Source of the DNA: Gallionellaceae bacterium
GTDB taxonomy: Bacteria; Pseudomonadota; Gammaproteobacteria; Burkholderiales; Gallionellaceae
Reading direction: 5' to 3'
Assembly: GCA_027448945.1 (NCBI GenBank)
Contig: DAIDMQ010000026.1
Location: 1-42,032, forward strand
DNA length: 42,032 nucleotides
Shown one piece after another: positions 1-10,528 of the stretch. The stretch's first letter is position 1. The number at the start of each line of letters is the position of its first letter. The position numbers and the translations under genes are program-made. The notes beneath the pieces are model-generated. The model was not told where the DNA came from, ran no database searches, and worked only from the letters and a program-made list of their open reading frames with translations.

Positions 1-83
1 TCCCATCCCGAACAGGACAGTGAAACGACTCAGCGCCAATGATAGTGTGGTTCTTCCATGCGAAAGTAGGTCATCGTCAGACT
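1..83 (+). rRNA. rrf: 5S ribosomal RNA, 3' part (cut by window start)
   Basis: The first bases match the interior and 3' half of a betaproteobacterial 5S rRNA: the CCATCCCGAACAGGACAGTG block, the GAAACGACTCAGCGCC loop region and the closing GGTCATCGTCAG strand of helix I. The 5' part lies outside the window. A strong terminator follows at once, so this is the end of an rRNA operon. The exact 3' end is uncertain by a few bases. Confidence 0.93.
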
Positions 84-90
84 CCTTACA

Positions 91-130
91 AAGTAAAAAG
101 CCCCGACAATTATGTCGGGGCTTTTTACTT
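91..130 (+). terminator. Rho-independent terminator of the rRNA operon
   Basis: A perfect 18-bp stem (91-108 with 113-130) closes on a 4-base loop (ATTA). The core is a G+C-rich block flanked by an A-run on the left and a T-run on the right, so it could terminate from either side. It lies a few bases after the 5S rRNA end and insulates carAB from rRNA transcription. Confidence 0.95.
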
Positions 131-176
131 TTATGCAGGGCTAAAATAGCATACATAATTAAGGCAGCCTCTGTCA

Positions 177-205
177 TTGATGCGCATGCTCTAATCGGCT
201 ATAAT
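177..205 (+). promoter_or_regulatory. Sigma-70 promoter for carAB
   Basis: TTGATG at 177-182 and a perfect TATAAT at 200-205 are separated by exactly 17 bases. The predicted start is near 212, giving a leader of about 60 bases before carA. It sits just downstream of the rRNA terminator, so carAB appears to have its own strong promoter. Confidence 0.8.
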
Positions 206-218
206 TGCTACAACTAAC

Positions 219-246
219 AGCGGGATGAACAGATGTTCGTCCCGCT
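219..246 (+). promoter_or_regulatory. Leader hairpin upstream of carA
   Basis: A 12-bp stem (219-230 with 235-246, one G-U pair) with a 4-base loop lies between the carA promoter and its ribosome binding site. It is followed by TCTTTAT, a weak T-run. It could be an attenuator, a pause hairpin or an mRNA-stabilising element; the sequence does not decide which. Confidence 0.6.
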
Positions 247-273
247 TCTTTATGTCTATCTAGGGAGTATCCG

Positions 274-1401
274 GTGTCGCTAAATAACCCTGCCATTCTT
301 GTACTTGCCGATGGGACGGTGTTTCGCGGTATTGCTATCGGTGCTACGGGTAGCAGCGTCGGTGAGGTGGTATTCAATACCTCAATGACGGGCTATCAAG
401 AGATTCTGACTGATCCATCTTATTGCAAGCAAATCGTCACGTTGACTTACCCGCACATTGGTAATGTGGGTTGCAATGATGAGGATGAGGAGTCTCGCCA
501 AGTATTTGCCAGCGGTCTTATCATTCGCGATCTGTCTATGACGGTCAGCAATTTCCGCAGTACACAGTCTTTACCCGAATACCTCAAAGCTAATAATGTG
601 GTCGCAATTGCGGGCATAGATACACGCAAACTGACACGAATATTGCGTAGCAGCGGTGCGCAAAACGGCTGTATAGCCACCGGCGATGATGTCGAAGCAG
701 CGTTGGCTGCAGCGCGCGGTTTTGCGGGGCTTGCTGGCATGGATCTGGCGCAAGTCGTCAGTTGCGAGAAATCATATTCATGGACGAAAAGGGAGTGGGA
801 GCTCGGTGTCGGTTGCAGTGACGTAGTAATTCAGCCGTATCATGTCGTTGCTTATGACTTCGGAGTCAAGCGTAATATTTTACGCATGCTGGCAGGGCGT
901 GGTTGTCGAATCACGGTTGTCCCAGCCAAGACTGCTGCTGCAGATGTTTTGGCACTTAAGCCCGATGGCGTTTTTCTGTCTAACGGTCCGGGGGATCCGG
1001 AGCCATGCGATTACGCGATTGCAGCTACGAAGCGGTTTCTGGATGTGCGTATGCCGCTGTTCGGTATCTGTCTGGGACATCAGATATTGGGTCTGGCAAG
1101 TGGCGCAAAAACTATCAAGATGAAATTCGGTCATCGCGGAGCAAACCACCCAGTTCAAGATGTGCAGACTAAGCGAGTGATGATCACTAGCCAAAATCAT
1201 GGCTTTGCGGTGGATGCTGATTCATTGCCGGAAAATGCGCGCGTGACACATATATCGTTGTTTGATGGAACGCTGCAAGGATTTGAGCTCACTGATAAGC
1301 CTGCATTCTGCTTCCAAGGGCATCCTGAAGCCAGTCCCGGCCCGCATGATGTAGATGGATTGTTCGATAAATTTGTTGAAATGATGGAGAAGAATCGTTA
1401 G
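274..1401 (+). CDS. carA: Carbamoyl-phosphate synthase small (glutaminase) subunit
   Basis: Hydrolyses glutamine and passes ammonia to CarB for carbamoyl phosphate, the shared precursor of pyrimidines and arginine. The 375-residue protein has the usual length. The N-terminal CarA domain is followed by a class I glutamine amidotransferase domain with SNGPGDP (about 236-242), the nucleophile Cys266 in FGICLGHQ, and His350 and Glu352 in GHPEA. The start is a GTG, chosen because TAGGGAG lies 7 bases upstream and the protein begins as the family does. carB follows 81 bases later on the same strand. A promoter and leader hairpin precede it. Confidence 0.97.
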   Translation: MSLNNPAILVLADGTVFRGIAIGATGSSVGEVVFNTSMTGYQEILTDPSYCKQIVTLTYPHIGNVGCNDEDEESRQVFASGLIIRDLSMTVSNFRSTQSLPEYLKANNVVAIAGIDTRKLTRILRSSGAQNGCIATGDDVEAALAAARGFAGLAGMDLAQVVSCEKSYSWTKREWELGVGCSDVVIQPYHVVAYDFGVKRNILRMLAGRGCRITVVPAKTAAADVLALKPDGVFLSNGPGDPEPCDYAIAATKRFLDVRMPLFGICLGHQILGLASGAKTIKMKFGHRGANHPVQDVQTKRVMITSQNHGFAVDADSLPENARVTHISLFDGTLQGFELTDKPAFCFQGHPEASPGPHDVDGLFDKFVEMMEKNR

Positions 1402-1482
1402 TCGGAGGGAGTTAGTAATCGCCAGGGCTGCAAGCGATTGCGCCAACTTGAATCTATCTTCTAACGAGTATATAGATAAAAA

Positions 1483-4400
1483 ATGCCAAAACGAATTGAC
1501 CTAAAAAGTATTCTGATCATCGGCGCGGGCCCTATTGTCATCGGACAAGCGTGTGAGTTTGATTATTCGGGCGCACAAGCCTGCAAGGCATTGCGTGAAG
1601 AGGGCTATCGCGTCATCTTGGTGAACTCCAATCCAGCCACGATTATGACGGATCCCAATATGGCTGATGCGACATACATCGAGCCCATCACTTGGCAAAT
1701 GGTCGAAAAGATTATTGCTAAAGAGCGGCCAGATGCCATCCTTCCCACCATGGGGGGGCAGACTGCATTGAATTGTGCGCTGGATCTTGCCAAGCACGGT
1801 GTGCTCGAAAAGTATAATGTAGAGATGATAGGTGCTTCGCGTGATGCCATCGATATGGCAGAAGATCGCGAGAAATTCAAGCAAGCGATGACGCGTATAG
1901 GTCTTGCCTCAGCGCGATCGGCTATAGCGCATAGCATGGAAGAGGCGCTGCAAGTTCAGTTGGCCATGGGTTTCCCGACTATCATACGTCCATCATTCAC
2001 TATGGGTGGTAGTGGTGGTGGTATCGCGTACAACCGTGAAGAGTTCATGGAGATATGTGAGCGCGGTCTGGAAGCATCACCCACAAAAGAGTTGTTGATT
2101 GAAGAGTCACTGTTGGGCTGGAAAGAGTATGAAATGGAAGTCGTGCGTGATCGCAATGACAACTGCATCATCATCTGCTCTATCGAGAATCTGGATCCCA
2201 TGGGCGTTCATACGGGTGACTCAATCACGGTCGCGCCAGCGCAGACGCTGACTGACAAGGAATATCAGATTCTGCGTGATGCATCTTTGGCTGTATTGCG
2301 CGAGATCGGTGTTGAGACGGGTGGTTCCAATGTTCAGTTCTCTATTAATCCTGATGATGGTCGTATGGTCGTCATTGAGATGAACCCGCGTGTATCGCGC
2401 TCATCAGCACTGGCGTCTAAAGCAACGGGTTTCCCGATTGCAAAGGTCGCAGCCAAGTTGGCTGTTGGTTACACGCTAGATGAGTTGAAGAACGACATCA
2501 CTGGTGGCGCAACTCCGGCTTCGTTCGAACCCACTATTGATTACGTGGTCACCAAAATCCCGCGCTTCGCATTTGAAAAATTTCCTCAAGCCAATGATCG
2601 CTTGACCACCCAGATGAAGTCTGTGGGTGAGGTGATGGCTATAGGGCGCACCTTTCAAGAGTCTTTCCAAAAAGCTTTGCGCGGACTGGAGGTCGGCGTG
2701 CATGGTTTGGATGTGAAATACACAGATCGAGAGGCTATTTGTGCTGAAATGGGTAATCCCGGACCTGATCGTATCTGGGCTGTGGGTGATGCTTTCCGCG
2801 TCGGTATGAGTGTGGAAGAAGTCTTCAATGTTAGTAAGATTGATCGTTGGTTCTTGGTGCAAATAGAAGATTTGATTAGGCAAGAACAGGCTTTGTTGGG
2901 ACGTACCTTGGACAGTATCACGGCTGATGAATTGCGTGCGCTGAAGCGTAGCGGATTTGCAGATGCTCGACTTGCTACCTTGCTGGAAACAGATGATGCC
3001 GCAGTGCGTGCTTACCGCCATGCACTTAAAGTGCGTCCGGTATATAAGCGCGTCGACACCTGTGCCGCTGAATTCTCAACTGACACCGCATATATGTATT
3101 CGACCTATGAGGAGGAGTGTGAATCTCAGCCGACCAATAAGAAAAAAATCATGGTGTTGGGTGGCGGTCCTAATCGTATCGGACAGGGTATTGAATTCGA
3201 CTATTGCTGCGTTCATGCTGCGCTTGCAATGCGTGAAGATGGTTACGAAACCATTATGGTCAACTGTAACCCGGAGACTGTATCGACTGACTACGATACC
3301 TCTGACAGATTGTATTTCGAGCCTTTGACGCTGGAAGATGTATTGGAAGTTATCGCCGTTGAAAAACCTATTGGCGTCATCGTGCAGTACGGTGGCCAGA
3401 CGCCTTTAAAGCTAGCTCACGGCTTGGCGAAGAATGGCGTGCCAATCATAGGCACAACGCCCGACATGATAGATATGGCTGAAGATAGAGCGCGCTTCCA
3501 AGCAATGTTACGTGAATTGGGTCTCAAGCAACCCCCTAATCGAACTGCTCGCACAGTTAAGGGCGCCATCGAGGTTGTTGATGAAATAGGATACCCGTTG
3601 GTCATGCGACCCTCAAATGTCTTGGGAGGGCGTGCAATGGAGATTATTCATGAACAGGCTGATCTCAAACGCTATATGACCAATGCCGAGCAAATGGCAA
3701 AGACATATCCTGAATACATGCCTATCTTGCTGGATCGCTTCTTGAACGATGCAATCGAAGTGGACGTAGATGCCGTCTCAGACGGCAAACAAGTGATTGT
3801 AGGTGGCATCATGGAGCACATCGAAGAAGCTGGTGTCCATTCGGGCGATTCGGCATGCTCCTTGCCGCCATTTTCACTGTCTCAAGATATGCAAAATGAG
3901 TTGCGCCGACAGACTGTCGCGATGGCGAAAGCGCTGAATGTGGTAGGTCTGATGAATGTGCAGTTTGCGATACAAGGCGAAACTGTATATGTGTTGGAAG
4001 TGAATCCACGTGCATCACGTACAGTTCCCTTCGTTTCCAAGGCAACAGGCATGTCATTGGCTAAAATTGCAGCACGTTGTATGGCAGGTCAATCTCTGGC
4101 TGAGCAAGGCGTAACCAAGGAAGTGATTCCGCCCTTTTATTCTGTCAAAGAAGCGGTATTCCCCTTCATTAAATTCCCGGGTGTCGATGTGATTCTGGGT
4201 CCAGAGATGAAATCTACTGGCGAAGTGATGGGGGTAGGGGATACCTTCGCTGAAGCTTTTGTAAAGTCGCAGCTTGCGGCGAGTGTCAAGATGCCCAAGA
4301 GCGGCAAGGTGTTCGTCAGTGTGCGTGATGCCGACAAGGTTGGTGCGGTCGAAGTGGCTCGCTCTTTGTCGCAATTGGGTTTTACTATTATCGCAACACG

Positions 4401-4701
4401 TGGAACAGCTACCGCAATCGCTGAGGCTAATGTCGCAGTGCAGGTCGTGAACAAAGTTGGCGAAGGTCGTCCGCACATCGTCGATATGATCAAAAACAAT
4501 GAAGTCAACTTGATCGTCAATACAGTCGAGAGCAAGCCATCGGTAATGCGCGATTCGTATTCGATCCGACATGCAGCTTTGCAGGGCCGAGTCACCTATT
4601 ACACGACACTGGCGGGTGCACGGGCCGCCTGTGTGGGGATGCAACATCTTGTGGATCTTCAAGTCTATGATTTGCAGAGTCAGCATCAACGCCTGAAGTA
4701 A
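1483..4701 (+). CDS. carB: Carbamoyl-phosphate synthase large subunit
   Basis: Synthesises carbamoyl phosphate from bicarbonate, ammonia delivered by CarA, and two ATP. The 1072 residues match the family length. Two homologous halves are visible, each opening with a nucleotide-binding glycine motif ([19 protein letters not shown] near residue 12 and [17 protein letters not shown] near 560) and carrying an ATP-grasp fold. The C-terminal 140 or so residues form the MGS-like allosteric domain that binds UMP or ornithine in well-studied homologues. The ATG has no good Shine-Dalgarno sequence. It probably shares the carA transcript. Confidence 0.97.
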   Translation: MPKRIDLKSILIIGAGPIVIGQACEFDYSGAQACKALREEGYRVILVNSNPATIMTDPNMADATYIEPITWQMVEKIIAKERPDAILPTMGGQTALNCALDLAKHGVLEKYNVEMIGASRDAIDMAEDREKFKQAMTRIGLASARSAIAHSMEEALQVQLAMGFPTIIRPSFTMGGSGGGIAYNREEFMEICERGLEASPTKELLIEESLLGWKEYEMEVVRDRNDNCIIICSIENLDPMGVHTGDSITVAPAQTLTDKEYQILRDASLAVLREIGVETGGSNVQFSINPDDGRMVVIEMNPRVSRSSALASKATGFPIAKVAAKLAVGYTLDELKNDITGGATPASFEPTIDYVVTKIPRFAFEKFPQANDRLTTQMKSVGEVMAIGRTFQESFQKALRGLEVGVHGLDVKYTDREAICAEMGNPGPDRIWAVGDAFRVGMSVEEVFNVSKIDRWFLVQIEDLIRQEQALLGRTLDSITADELRALKRSGFADARLATLLETDDAAVRAYRHALKVRPVYKRVDTCAAEFSTDTAYMYSTYEEECESQPTNKKKIMVLGGGPNRIGQGIEFDYCCVHAALAMREDGYETIMVNCNPETVSTDYDTSDRLYFEPLTLEDVLEVIAVEKPIGVIVQYGGQTPLKLAHGLAKNGVPIIGTTPDMIDMAEDRARFQAMLRELGLKQPPNRTARTVKGAIEVVDEIGYPLVMRPSNVLGGRAMEIIHEQADLKRYMTNAEQMAKTYPEYMPILLDRFLNDAIEVDVDAVSDGKQVIVGGIMEHIEEAGVHSGDSACSLPPFSLSQDMQNELRRQTVAMAKALNVVGLMNVQFAIQGETVYVLEVNPRASRTVPFVSKATGMSLAKIAARCMAGQSLAEQGVTKEVIPPFYSVKEAVFPFIKFPGVDVILGPEMKSTGEVMGVGDTFAEAFVKSQLAASVKMPKSGKVFVSVRDADKVGAVEVARSLSQLGFTIIATRGTATAIAEANVAVQVVNKVGEGRPHIVDMIKNNEVNLIVNTVESKPSVMRDSYSIRHAALQGRVTYYTTLAGARAACVGMQHLVDLQVYDLQSQHQRLK

Positions 4702-4722
4702 CTTTTATAAGTGGTATGAATA

Positions 4723-5199
4723 ATGAGTAAAGTCCCATTAACGCAGGTAGGCGCAGAAAAAATGCGTCAAGAACTACATAACCTCAAGACTGTGCAGCGT
4801 CCATCAGTGATCAATGCGATTTCTGAAGCGCGTGCACAAGGTGATTTATCCGAGAATGCCGAATACGATGCAGCCAAAGAGCGTCAGGCCTTTGTTGAGG
4901 GGCGTATACAAGAATTAGAAAGCAAATTGGGTAGTGCGCAGATCATAGATCCGAGAACTATCAATGCAGACGGACGTTGTGTTTTTGCGTCGACCGTGAT
5001 TCTTGAAGATGTGAATAATGGTGATGTGGTGACTTATCAGATCGTGGGCGAGGATGAGGCGAACATACGTGAGCGTAAAGTTTCCATCAGTTCACCGATT
5101 GCGCGTGCCTTGATTGGTAAGTACCAAGGTGATATTGCCGAGGTGCAGGCGCCTGGTGGTGTGCGTGAGTACGAAGTGGTTCAGGTACAGTATATTTAG
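4723..5199 (+). CDS. greA: Transcription elongation factor GreA
   Basis: Rescues backtracked RNA polymerase by stimulating cleavage of the nascent transcript. The 158-residue length is typical. The N-terminal antiparallel coiled coil carries the tip motif ARAQGDLSENAEYDAAK (about 33-49) with the acidic residues that coordinate the catalytic Mg ion. The C-terminal FKBP-like domain ends in a conserved GGVREYEVVQVQY. It lies 21 bases after carB and may be co-transcribed with it. It converges with yhbY, and the gap holds a 9-bp hairpin. Confidence 0.96.
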   Translation: MSKVPLTQVGAEKMRQELHNLKTVQRPSVINAISEARAQGDLSENAEYDAAKERQAFVEGRIQELESKLGSAQIIDPRTINADGRCVFASTVILEDVNNGDVVTYQIVGEDEANIRERKVSISSPIARALIGKYQGDIAEVQAPGGVREYEVVQVQYI

Positions 5200-5213
5200 A
5201 ACTCTGGTTCGCT

Positions 5214-5244
5214 GACGTTAGTTGGTTTTGTTATCACTAGCGTC
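5214..5244. terminator. Possible hairpin between convergent greA and yhbY
   Basis: A 9-bp stem (5214-5222 with 5236-5244, one G-U pair) with a 13-base loop sits between the two convergent stop codons. Neither side has a clear T-run, so it is at best a weak terminator or a 3' end stabiliser. Confidence 0.35.
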
Positions 5245-5263
5245 TGGCGAGGGCCACTTAGAA

Positions 5264-5620
5264 TTAGCTTTTACTTCCGAGTTGCTTTTTGGTGAGTGGC
5301 TTTTTGCCTTTGTGGCGGGGCATCTTTTTGATAGGAATGAGATTGGCCTCCGGGTTGGGTTTGTAGACCACTAACATCTTGCCAATATGCTGCACAGGCG
5401 CTGCATCAAGTTGCGTGCATATCGCATCATAAATAGTGACACGAGCTTCACGATCATCACCCATGACACGTATTTTGATCAGCTCATGGTGTAATAAGTT
5501 TACGGCGATTTCTTTCAATACTGACTCTGTCAGTCCTGCATTACCGATCATAACAGTTGGATTTAGGGCGTGCGCGCGACTTTTTAAGGCTAGGCGTTCA
5601 GATACGGTGAGCGTGAGCAT
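5264..5620 (-). CDS. yhbY: YhbY/CRS1-type RNA-binding protein
   Basis: Small ribosome-assembly protein of the CRM domain family, which associates with pre-50S particles. The CRM fold is recognisable from LTVSERLALKSRAHALNP through the GNAGLTE loop (GxxG-type) to HELIKIRV and the end of the domain near residue 85. A lysine-rich tail follows (KKMPRHKGKKPLTKKQ), probably RNA-binding. The start at the ATG at 5620 is preferred over an in-frame TTG at 5632, because GAAAG lies 5 bases upstream of the ATG and the family begins M-L-x-L. It is divergent from rlmE with only about 36 bases between starts. Confidence 0.9.
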   Translation of the reverse strand: MLTLTVSERLALKSRAHALNPTVMIGNAGLTESVLKEIAVNLLHHELIKIRVMGDDREARVTIYDAICTQLDAAPVQHIGKMLVVYKPNPEANLIPIKKMPRHKGKKPLTKKQLGSKS

Positions 5621-5656
5621 AATGACTTTCAAAAATTAAGGAACGGATTCTAAACG

Positions 5657-6268
5657 ATGAAGCCTTCTAAAACCAGCAAACAATGGATGCGCGAGCATGT
5701 TAATGATCCCTATGTGCAGATGGCGCAAAAAGATGGTTATCGTTCTCGTGCCGCTTATAAGCTGTTGGAGATTAACGAAAAAGACCGCTTGTTCAAGCCT
5801 GGCATGGTAGTCGTGGACCTAGGTGCGACGCCTGGGGGGTGGTCGCAGATTGCGGCACGGGAGGTTGGTCGTAACGGAAAAGTCATCGGGCTGGATCTCC
5901 TCCCCTTGGATCCTATTCCCGGTGTGGATTTCATTCAGGGTGACTTTAGAGAGGATGCCGTGCTGAATCAGTTGCAGGACTTGCTGGCAGGCAGGCCAGT
6001 AGGGCTTGTAATTTCAGATATGGCCCCCAATATGAGTGGCGTGCAGAATGCTGATTTGGCTCGCGCCCTTTATCTTGCTGAACTTGCGATGGAATTTGCC
6101 ATCCAACATTTGGAGGAGGGGGGGTACTTCCTAGTCAAAGTATTTCAGGGCGCAGGTTTCGAGGAGTATTTGAAGTTGATGCGCAGCAGTTTTAGCAAGG
6201 TTGTGACCAGAAAGCCCAAGGCTTCGCGTGATCGTAGTAGTGAGTTATATCTGCTTGGTAAAGTTTAG
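5657..6268 (+). CDS. rlmE: 23S rRNA (uridine-2'-O-)methyltransferase RlmE
   Basis: Methylates the 2'-O of U2552 in the A-loop of 23S rRNA in the 50S subunit. The 203-residue protein has a Rossmann methyltransferase fold with the AdoMet motif [12 protein letters not shown] (53-64). The catalytic tetrad K-D-K-E is complete as Lys35, Asp121, Lys161 and Glu196, each offset by three from the E. coli enzyme. It precedes ftsH, as in E. coli and many proteobacteria, but ftsH has its own promoter in the 80-base gap. Confidence 0.97.
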   Translation: MKPSKTSKQWMREHVNDPYVQMAQKDGYRSRAAYKLLEINEKDRLFKPGMVVVDLGATPGGWSQIAAREVGRNGKVIGLDLLPLDPIPGVDFIQGDFREDAVLNQLQDLLAGRPVGLVISDMAPNMSGVQNADLARALYLAELAMEFAIQHLEEGGYFLVKVFQGAGFEEYLKLMRSSFSKVVTRKPKASRDRSSELYLLGKV

Positions 6269-6276
6269 TCGTTCTC

Positions 6277-6305
6277 TTGAGTAATCAAGTAAACCATAGT
6301 CTAAT
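6277..6305 (+). promoter_or_regulatory. Sigma-70-like promoter for ftsH
   Basis: TTGAGT at 6277-6282 and TCTAAT at 6300-6305 are separated by 17 bases, 44 bases before the ftsH start. No sigma-32 heat-shock consensus was seen in the gap. Confidence 0.5.
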
Positions 6306-6348
6306 GCTAGTCCTTTGTTGTATTGCTAAGGCTGATTGAGGAAGAATC

Positions 6349-8244
6349 GTGAATAATTTTAAGAGTGTCGCAATTTGGTTGGTCGTAGCTTTGGTGCTGA
6401 TGACCGTATTTAATCAATTTAACAGCCATCAGCAACAATCTGCTCAGGCGCAGCTCGACTATTCACAATTCTTGGATGAAGTGAAGTTAGGGCATATCTC
6501 CAAAGTGACCATAGAAGGCCGTACGTTGAAGGCGACAACCATAGAAGGTAAGCGCATCACCAGTTATGCGCCCAGCGATCTCTGGATGGTCTCCGATCTG
6601 CTGAAGAATGGCGTGAAAATCGAAGCCAAGCCCGAAGAAGAGCAATCCTTCCTGATGAGTATTTTTGTTTCGTGGTTCCCTATGCTCCTGCTGATAGGTG
6701 TGTGGGTGTTCTTTATGCGTCAGATGCAGGGCGGTGGAAAAGGCGGAGCATTCTCGTTCGGCAAAAGTAAGGCCAAACTGATGGATGAAACTAAAGAACG
6801 TGTGACTTTCGCTGACGTCGCCGGTTGTGATGAAGCTAAGGAAGAAGTTTCTGAGCTGGTGGACTTTCTGAAAGATCCCTCAAAGTTCCAGGCTCTTGGT
6901 GGCCGCATTCCTCGCGGCGTATTATTGGTAGGCAATCCGGGTACGGGTAAGACCTTGTTGGCCAAGGCAATCGCAGGTGAAGCGAAGGTGCCATTCTTCT
7001 CAATTTCCGGTTCTGATTTTGTGGAGATGTTCGTGGGTGTGGGCGCGTCACGCGTACGTGATATGTTCGAGCAAGCCAAGAAGCAAGCTCCCTGCATCAT
7101 CTTTATTGATGAGATCGACGCTGTAGGCCGTCATCGCGGCGCAGGCATGGGCGGCGGTAATGATGAGCGCGAACAAACACTGAATCAATTGCTGGTCGAG
7201 ATGGATGGTTTTGAAGGCGCGTCTGGCGTGATTGTCATTGCTGCGACTAACCGTCCAGATGTATTGGATGCGGCGTTGCTGCGCCCTGGTCGTTTTGATA
7301 GACAAGTAGTGGTGGGCTTGCCCGACATACGCGGACGCGAGCAAATTCTGTTGGTTCATATGCGCAAAATTCCGATGGGCAACGATGTCAAAGCAGAAAT
7401 CTTGGCACGCGGTACGCCGGGATTTTCGGGTGCGGATTTGGCGAACTTGGTCAATGAGGCTGCCTTGTTTGCGGCGCGCAGCAACAAACGTTTCGTCGAG
7501 ATGGACGACTTCGAACGAGCTAAAGATAAAATCATGATGGGTACGGAACGCCGTTCTATGGTGATGCCGGAAGAAGAGCGTCGCAATACCGCGTATCACG
7601 AATCGGGTCATGCGGTTGTTGCGAAGCTATTACCCAAGACTGACCCCGTACATAAAGTGACCATCATTCCGCGTGGACGTGCCTTGGGTTTGACTATGCA
7701 ACTCCCGTCGGAAGATCGCTACAGCATGGATAAGAATCGTATTCTCGACACGCTGGCTGTGTTGTTCGGTGGACGTATCGCAGAAGAGTTGTTTATGAAT
7801 CAAATGACCACCGGCGCATCCAATGATTTTGAACGTGCAACCGCGATGGCGCGCCGCATGGTGACGCAATGGGGCATGTCGGAAGCCTTGGGTACGATGG
7901 TGTATAGCGAAGATGAAAGCGATGCGAGTCGCCCGAATTTTACGCGCAGTATTTCCGAAGCAACCATGCAGCAAGTGGATGCTGAAGTACGTCGTATCAT
8001 CGATCAGCAATACAACTTGGCGCGTGAGTTGATTTCTAACAACCGCGATAAAATTGAAGCCATGACGGCGGCGTTGTTGGAGTGGGAAACCATAGATGCC
8101 GATCAAATCAACGACATCATGGCGGGCAATCCACCGCGTCCACCCAAACCTACCCAAACGACCCAAACGACCCAAGCGCCCGTGCCACCTAAAGACACAC
8201 CACCTGCTGCACCTGTTGCGGCAACGACTACACAAGAAACCTAA
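6349..8244 (+). CDS. ftsH: ATP-dependent zinc metalloprotease FtsH
   Basis: Membrane-anchored AAA+ protease that degrades misfolded membrane proteins and regulators. The 631 residues show TM1 (about 5-22), a periplasmic segment, TM2 (about 104-123), an AAA domain with Walker A GNPGTGKT (195-202), Walker B IIFIDEID (250-257), the second region of homology, and the zinc-binding HESGH (417-421) of the peptidase domain. The start is a GTG with GAGGA upstream. The C-terminal tail is proline- and threonine-rich and is encoded in part by 9-base tandem repeats (8142-8178). folP and glmM follow, the same order as in E. coli. Confidence 0.97.
   Translation: MNNFKSVAIWLVVALVLMTVFNQFNSHQQQSAQAQLDYSQFLDEVKLGHISKVTIEGRTLKATTIEGKRITSYAPSDLWMVSDLLKNGVKIEAKPEEEQSFLMSIFVSWFPMLLLIGVWVFFMRQMQGGGKGGAFSFGKSKAKLMDETKERVTFADVAGCDEAKEEVSELVDFLKDPSKFQALGGRIPRGVLLVGNPGTGKTLLAKAIAGEAKVPFFSISGSDFVEMFVGVGASRVRDMFEQAKKQAPCIIFIDEIDAVGRHRGAGMGGGNDEREQTLNQLLVEMDGFEGASGVIVIAATNRPDVLDAALLRPGRFDRQVVVGLPDIRGREQILLVHMRKIPMGNDVKAEILARGTPGFSGADLANLVNEAALFAARSNKRFVEMDDFERAKDKIMMGTERRSMVMPEEERRNTAYHESGHAVVAKLLPKTDPVHKVTIIPRGRALGLTMQLPSEDRYSMDKNRILDTLAVLFGGRIAEELFMNQMTTGASNDFERATAMARRMVTQWGMSEALGTMVYSEDESDASRPNFTRSISEATMQQVDAEVRRIIDQQYNLARELISNNRDKIEAMTAALLEWETIDADQINDIMAGNPPRPPKPTQTTQTTQAPVPPKDTPPAAPVAATTTQET
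8142..8178 (+). repeat. 9-base tandem repeat in the ftsH tail
   Basis: The unit ACCCAAACG occurs at 8152-8160 and 8161-8169, with one-mismatch copies at 8142-8150 (one extra base before the next copy) and 8170-8178. In frame it encodes the TQTTQTTQ stretch of the FtsH C-terminus. A multiple of three, it could change copy number without a frameshift. Confidence 0.75.
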
Positions 8245-8247
8245 CGG

Positions 8248-8327
8248 CAGGATACGGGAAACAGGATACGGGATGCAGTGAGTAGATGCACTGGATTGCC
8301 TGAACCCTGTATCTTGATCCTGCATCC
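8248..8327. repeat. Direct and inverted repeat element between ftsH and folP
   Basis: CAGGATACGGGA is present twice in tandem (8248-8259 and 8262-8273). GGATGCAG (8271-8278) is matched by its inverted copy CTGCATCC (8320-8327), and a related inverted CCTGTATC lies at 8306-8313. The block fills most of the 90-base gap between ftsH and the likely folP start. It resembles a small dispersed intergenic repeat; whether other copies exist cannot be seen here. Confidence 0.55.
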
Positions 8328-8334
8328 TAACCTG

Positions 8335-9162
8335 ATGCTTTCTTGCGGCCCATTCCAACTTAGTCTCTCTCGTCCACTGGTGATGGGCATTGTCAATGTC
8401 ACGCCCGATTCTTTTTCGGATGGCGGCTTGCATGGCTCGCGCGATGCGGCGATTGCTCATGCGCATCGTCTGATTGCCGAAGGTGCGGACATCATTGATA
8501 TTGGTGGTGAATCTACTCGTCCGGGGGCTGCCTCAGTTTCAGTTCGGCAAGAATTGGATAGAGTTATTCCCATCATCGAAGGCTTGCGCGGGATTGCCGT
8601 TCCCATCTCCATAGACACTTTTAAACCTGAAGTGATGCACGCCGCAATTTCTGCAGGATGTAGCATGGTCAATGACGTGAACGCGTTGCAGGATGAAGCG
8701 GCAATGCAGGTCGTCGCGGAAAGCCGTGTCGCGGTGTGTTTGATGCACAAACAGGGCGAGCCGCAAACCATGCAAGTCAAGCCAAAATACAAAAACGTGA
8801 TGGAAGATGTGAGCGATTTTTTACGCGAGCGTATAGAAGCAGCAGAGGCAGCAGGTATAGATTTCGAACGATTGGTCATCGACCCCGGTTTCGGATTTGG
8901 TAAAACCGTCGCACATAATTTTTCCATGCTGGCTAATTTGTCGGCATTCTCGGAGCTCGGCGTGCCTGTATTGGCGGGGCTTTCGCGCAAGTCTATGTTG
9001 GGCGCGGTGACGGGGCGGGAAGTCGATCAGCGTTTGTCTGCTAGTGTCGCAGCAGCCTTGATTGCGGTGCAGCGCGGCGCGGCTATTGTGCGGGTGCATG
9101 ATGTTAAAGCGACGGTTGACGCGCTGAAAATATGGAACGCAGTGAACGAAACAAATATATAA
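8335..9162 (+). CDS. folP: Dihydropteroate synthase
   Basis: Joins p-aminobenzoate to dihydropterin pyrophosphate in folate synthesis and is the sulfonamide target. The TIM-barrel signatures [15 protein letters not shown] and [14 protein letters not shown] are intact, as are the [11 protein letters not shown] pterin-site segment and the C-terminal LSRKSMLG loop. A longer reading frame begins at GTG 8278, but its first 19 residues come from the intergenic repeat. The ATG at 8335 gives 275 residues, close to the family length, so it is preferred, although no clear ribosome binding site precedes it. glmM begins 10 bases after its stop. Confidence 0.95.
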   Translation: MLSCGPFQLSLSRPLVMGIVNVTPDSFSDGGLHGSRDAAIAHAHRLIAEGADIIDIGGESTRPGAASVSVRQELDRVIPIIEGLRGIAVPISIDTFKPEVMHAAISAGCSMVNDVNALQDEAAMQVVAESRVAVCLMHKQGEPQTMQVKPKYKNVMEDVSDFLRERIEAAEAAGIDFERLVIDPGFGFGKTVAHNFSMLANLSAFSELGVPVLAGLSRKSMLGAVTGREVDQRLSASVAAALIAVQRGAAIVRVHDVKATVDALKIWNAVNETNI

Positions 9163-9172
9163 GGCGAGCGTA

Positions 9173-10528
9173 ATGAGCAGAAAGTATTTTGGTACGGATG
9201 GTGTGCGTGGTCGTGTAGGTGTGTATCCCATTACCCCGCAGTTCGTGATGCACTTGGGTTACGCGGCGGGCAAGGTGTTGGCAGGTGCGGCGCATACACC
9301 CGGCGAACGAGCTTCTGTACTCATAGGCAAAGACACGCGCATCTCAGGCTATATGCTCGAATCCGCGCTTGAAGCGGGTTTGATTGCGGCGGGAATCGAT
9401 GTTTATTTGGCCGGACCAATCCCTACCCCTGCGGTGGCCTATCTAACACGTGCTTTGCGTTTACATGCCGGTGTGGTGATTTCCGCTTCGCATAATCCCT
9501 ATGAAGATAACGGCATCAAATTCTTTTCAGCTACGGGCACAAAATTGCCCGATGACATCGAACTTGCTATCGAGGCGGAGTTGGATAAAGAAATGCAGAC
9601 CAACACGTCGGAAGGTTTGGGTAGGGCCAAGCGTTTGGATGACGCAGTCGGTCGTTACATCGAATTTTGCAAGAGCACTTTCCCGAGTGAGATGGATTTG
9701 CGCGGCATGAAGATTGTAGTCGATAGCGCGCACGGTGCGGCTTATCACGTCGCGCGTCACGTGTTCCATGAGCTGGGTGCGGATGTGATTGCGATTGGCG
9801 CGCAACCAGACGGCAAAAATATCAATGATGGTTATGGTGCGACCAAGCCGCAGAATCTGCAAAAGGCCGTGGTCGAGCATCAAGCCGACATCGGTATCGC
9901 ATTGGATGGAGATGCGGATCGCCTCATCATGGTGGACGCTGAAGGTGATTTGTACGACGGTGACCAGTTGCTCTACATCATCGCTAAACATCGCCAACAG
10001 AACGGCAAGATGCACGGTGGCGTGGTGGGCACTTTAATGACCAATCTAGCTTTTGAACATGCGATGCAAAAGCTAGACATACCCTTTAAGCGTGCCAAAG
10101 TGGGTGACCGCTATGTCATGGAGGTCTTGCAAAAAGAGGGTTGGCATCTGGGTGGGGAGAATTCCGGTCACATTTTGTGTCTGGATAAGCACAGCACAGG
10201 GGATGGCATCGTCTCCGCGCTACAAGTACTCAACGCTTTGCGTAGTAGCGACCAGTCACTTGCACAAGCTTCCCAGGCACTGGTGATGTATCCGCAAGTA
10301 CTCATCAATATCCGTGTTGAAAAAGCCGCTACCTTATTGGCTAACGAGCAGATCCAAACGGCTGTGGCTGATGCAGAGCGAGTCTTGAATGGGCGCGGCA
10401 GGGTGTTGTTGCGTCCTTCTGGCACCGAGCCATTACTGCGAGTGATGGTTGAAGGCGAGAACGGCGTGTTGGTGCAAAAATCCGCACAAGATATCGCAGA
10501 GGTCGTTCGTAAAATCGTGGCGGTTTAA
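9173..10528 (+). CDS. glmM: Phosphoglucosamine mutase
   Basis: Interconverts glucosamine-6-phosphate and glucosamine-1-phosphate on the way to UDP-GlcNAc. The 451-residue protein has the four-domain hexose-phosphate mutase layout. The active-site serine is Ser106 in ISASHNP, the Mg-binding loop is DGDADR, and the phosphate-binding loop [15 protein letters not shown] lies near the C-terminus. AAGGCGAG precedes the ATG. Its TAA overlaps the stop of the convergent gluQ, leaving no space for a separate terminator. Confidence 0.97.
   Translation: MSRKYFGTDGVRGRVGVYPITPQFVMHLGYAAGKVLAGAAHTPGERASVLIGKDTRISGYMLESALEAGLIAAGIDVYLAGPIPTPAVAYLTRALRLHAGVVISASHNPYEDNGIKFFSATGTKLPDDIELAIEAELDKEMQTNTSEGLGRAKRLDDAVGRYIEFCKSTFPSEMDLRGMKIVVDSAHGAAYHVARHVFHELGADVIAIGAQPDGKNINDGYGATKPQNLQKAVVEHQADIGIALDGDADRLIMVDAEGDLYDGDQLLYIIAKHRQQNGKMHGGVVGTLMTNLAFEHAMQKLDIPFKRAKVGDRYVMEVLQKEGWHLGGENSGHILCLDKHSTGDGIVSALQVLNALRSSDQSLAQASQALVMYPQVLINIRVEKAATLLANEQIQTAVADAERVLNGRGRVLLRPSGTEPLLRVMVEGENGVLVQKSAQDIAEVVRKIVAV

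Noticed and set aside
6269..6348. A sigma-32 heat-shock promoter for ftsH
   Set aside because: No CTTGAA/CCCCAT pair is present; a sigma-70-like pair is.
7630..8466. A 278-codon open frame on the minus strand across ftsH and folP
   Set aside because: It is antisense to clear, motif-complete genes and has no recognisable domain; its amino acid mix is that of a shadow frame.
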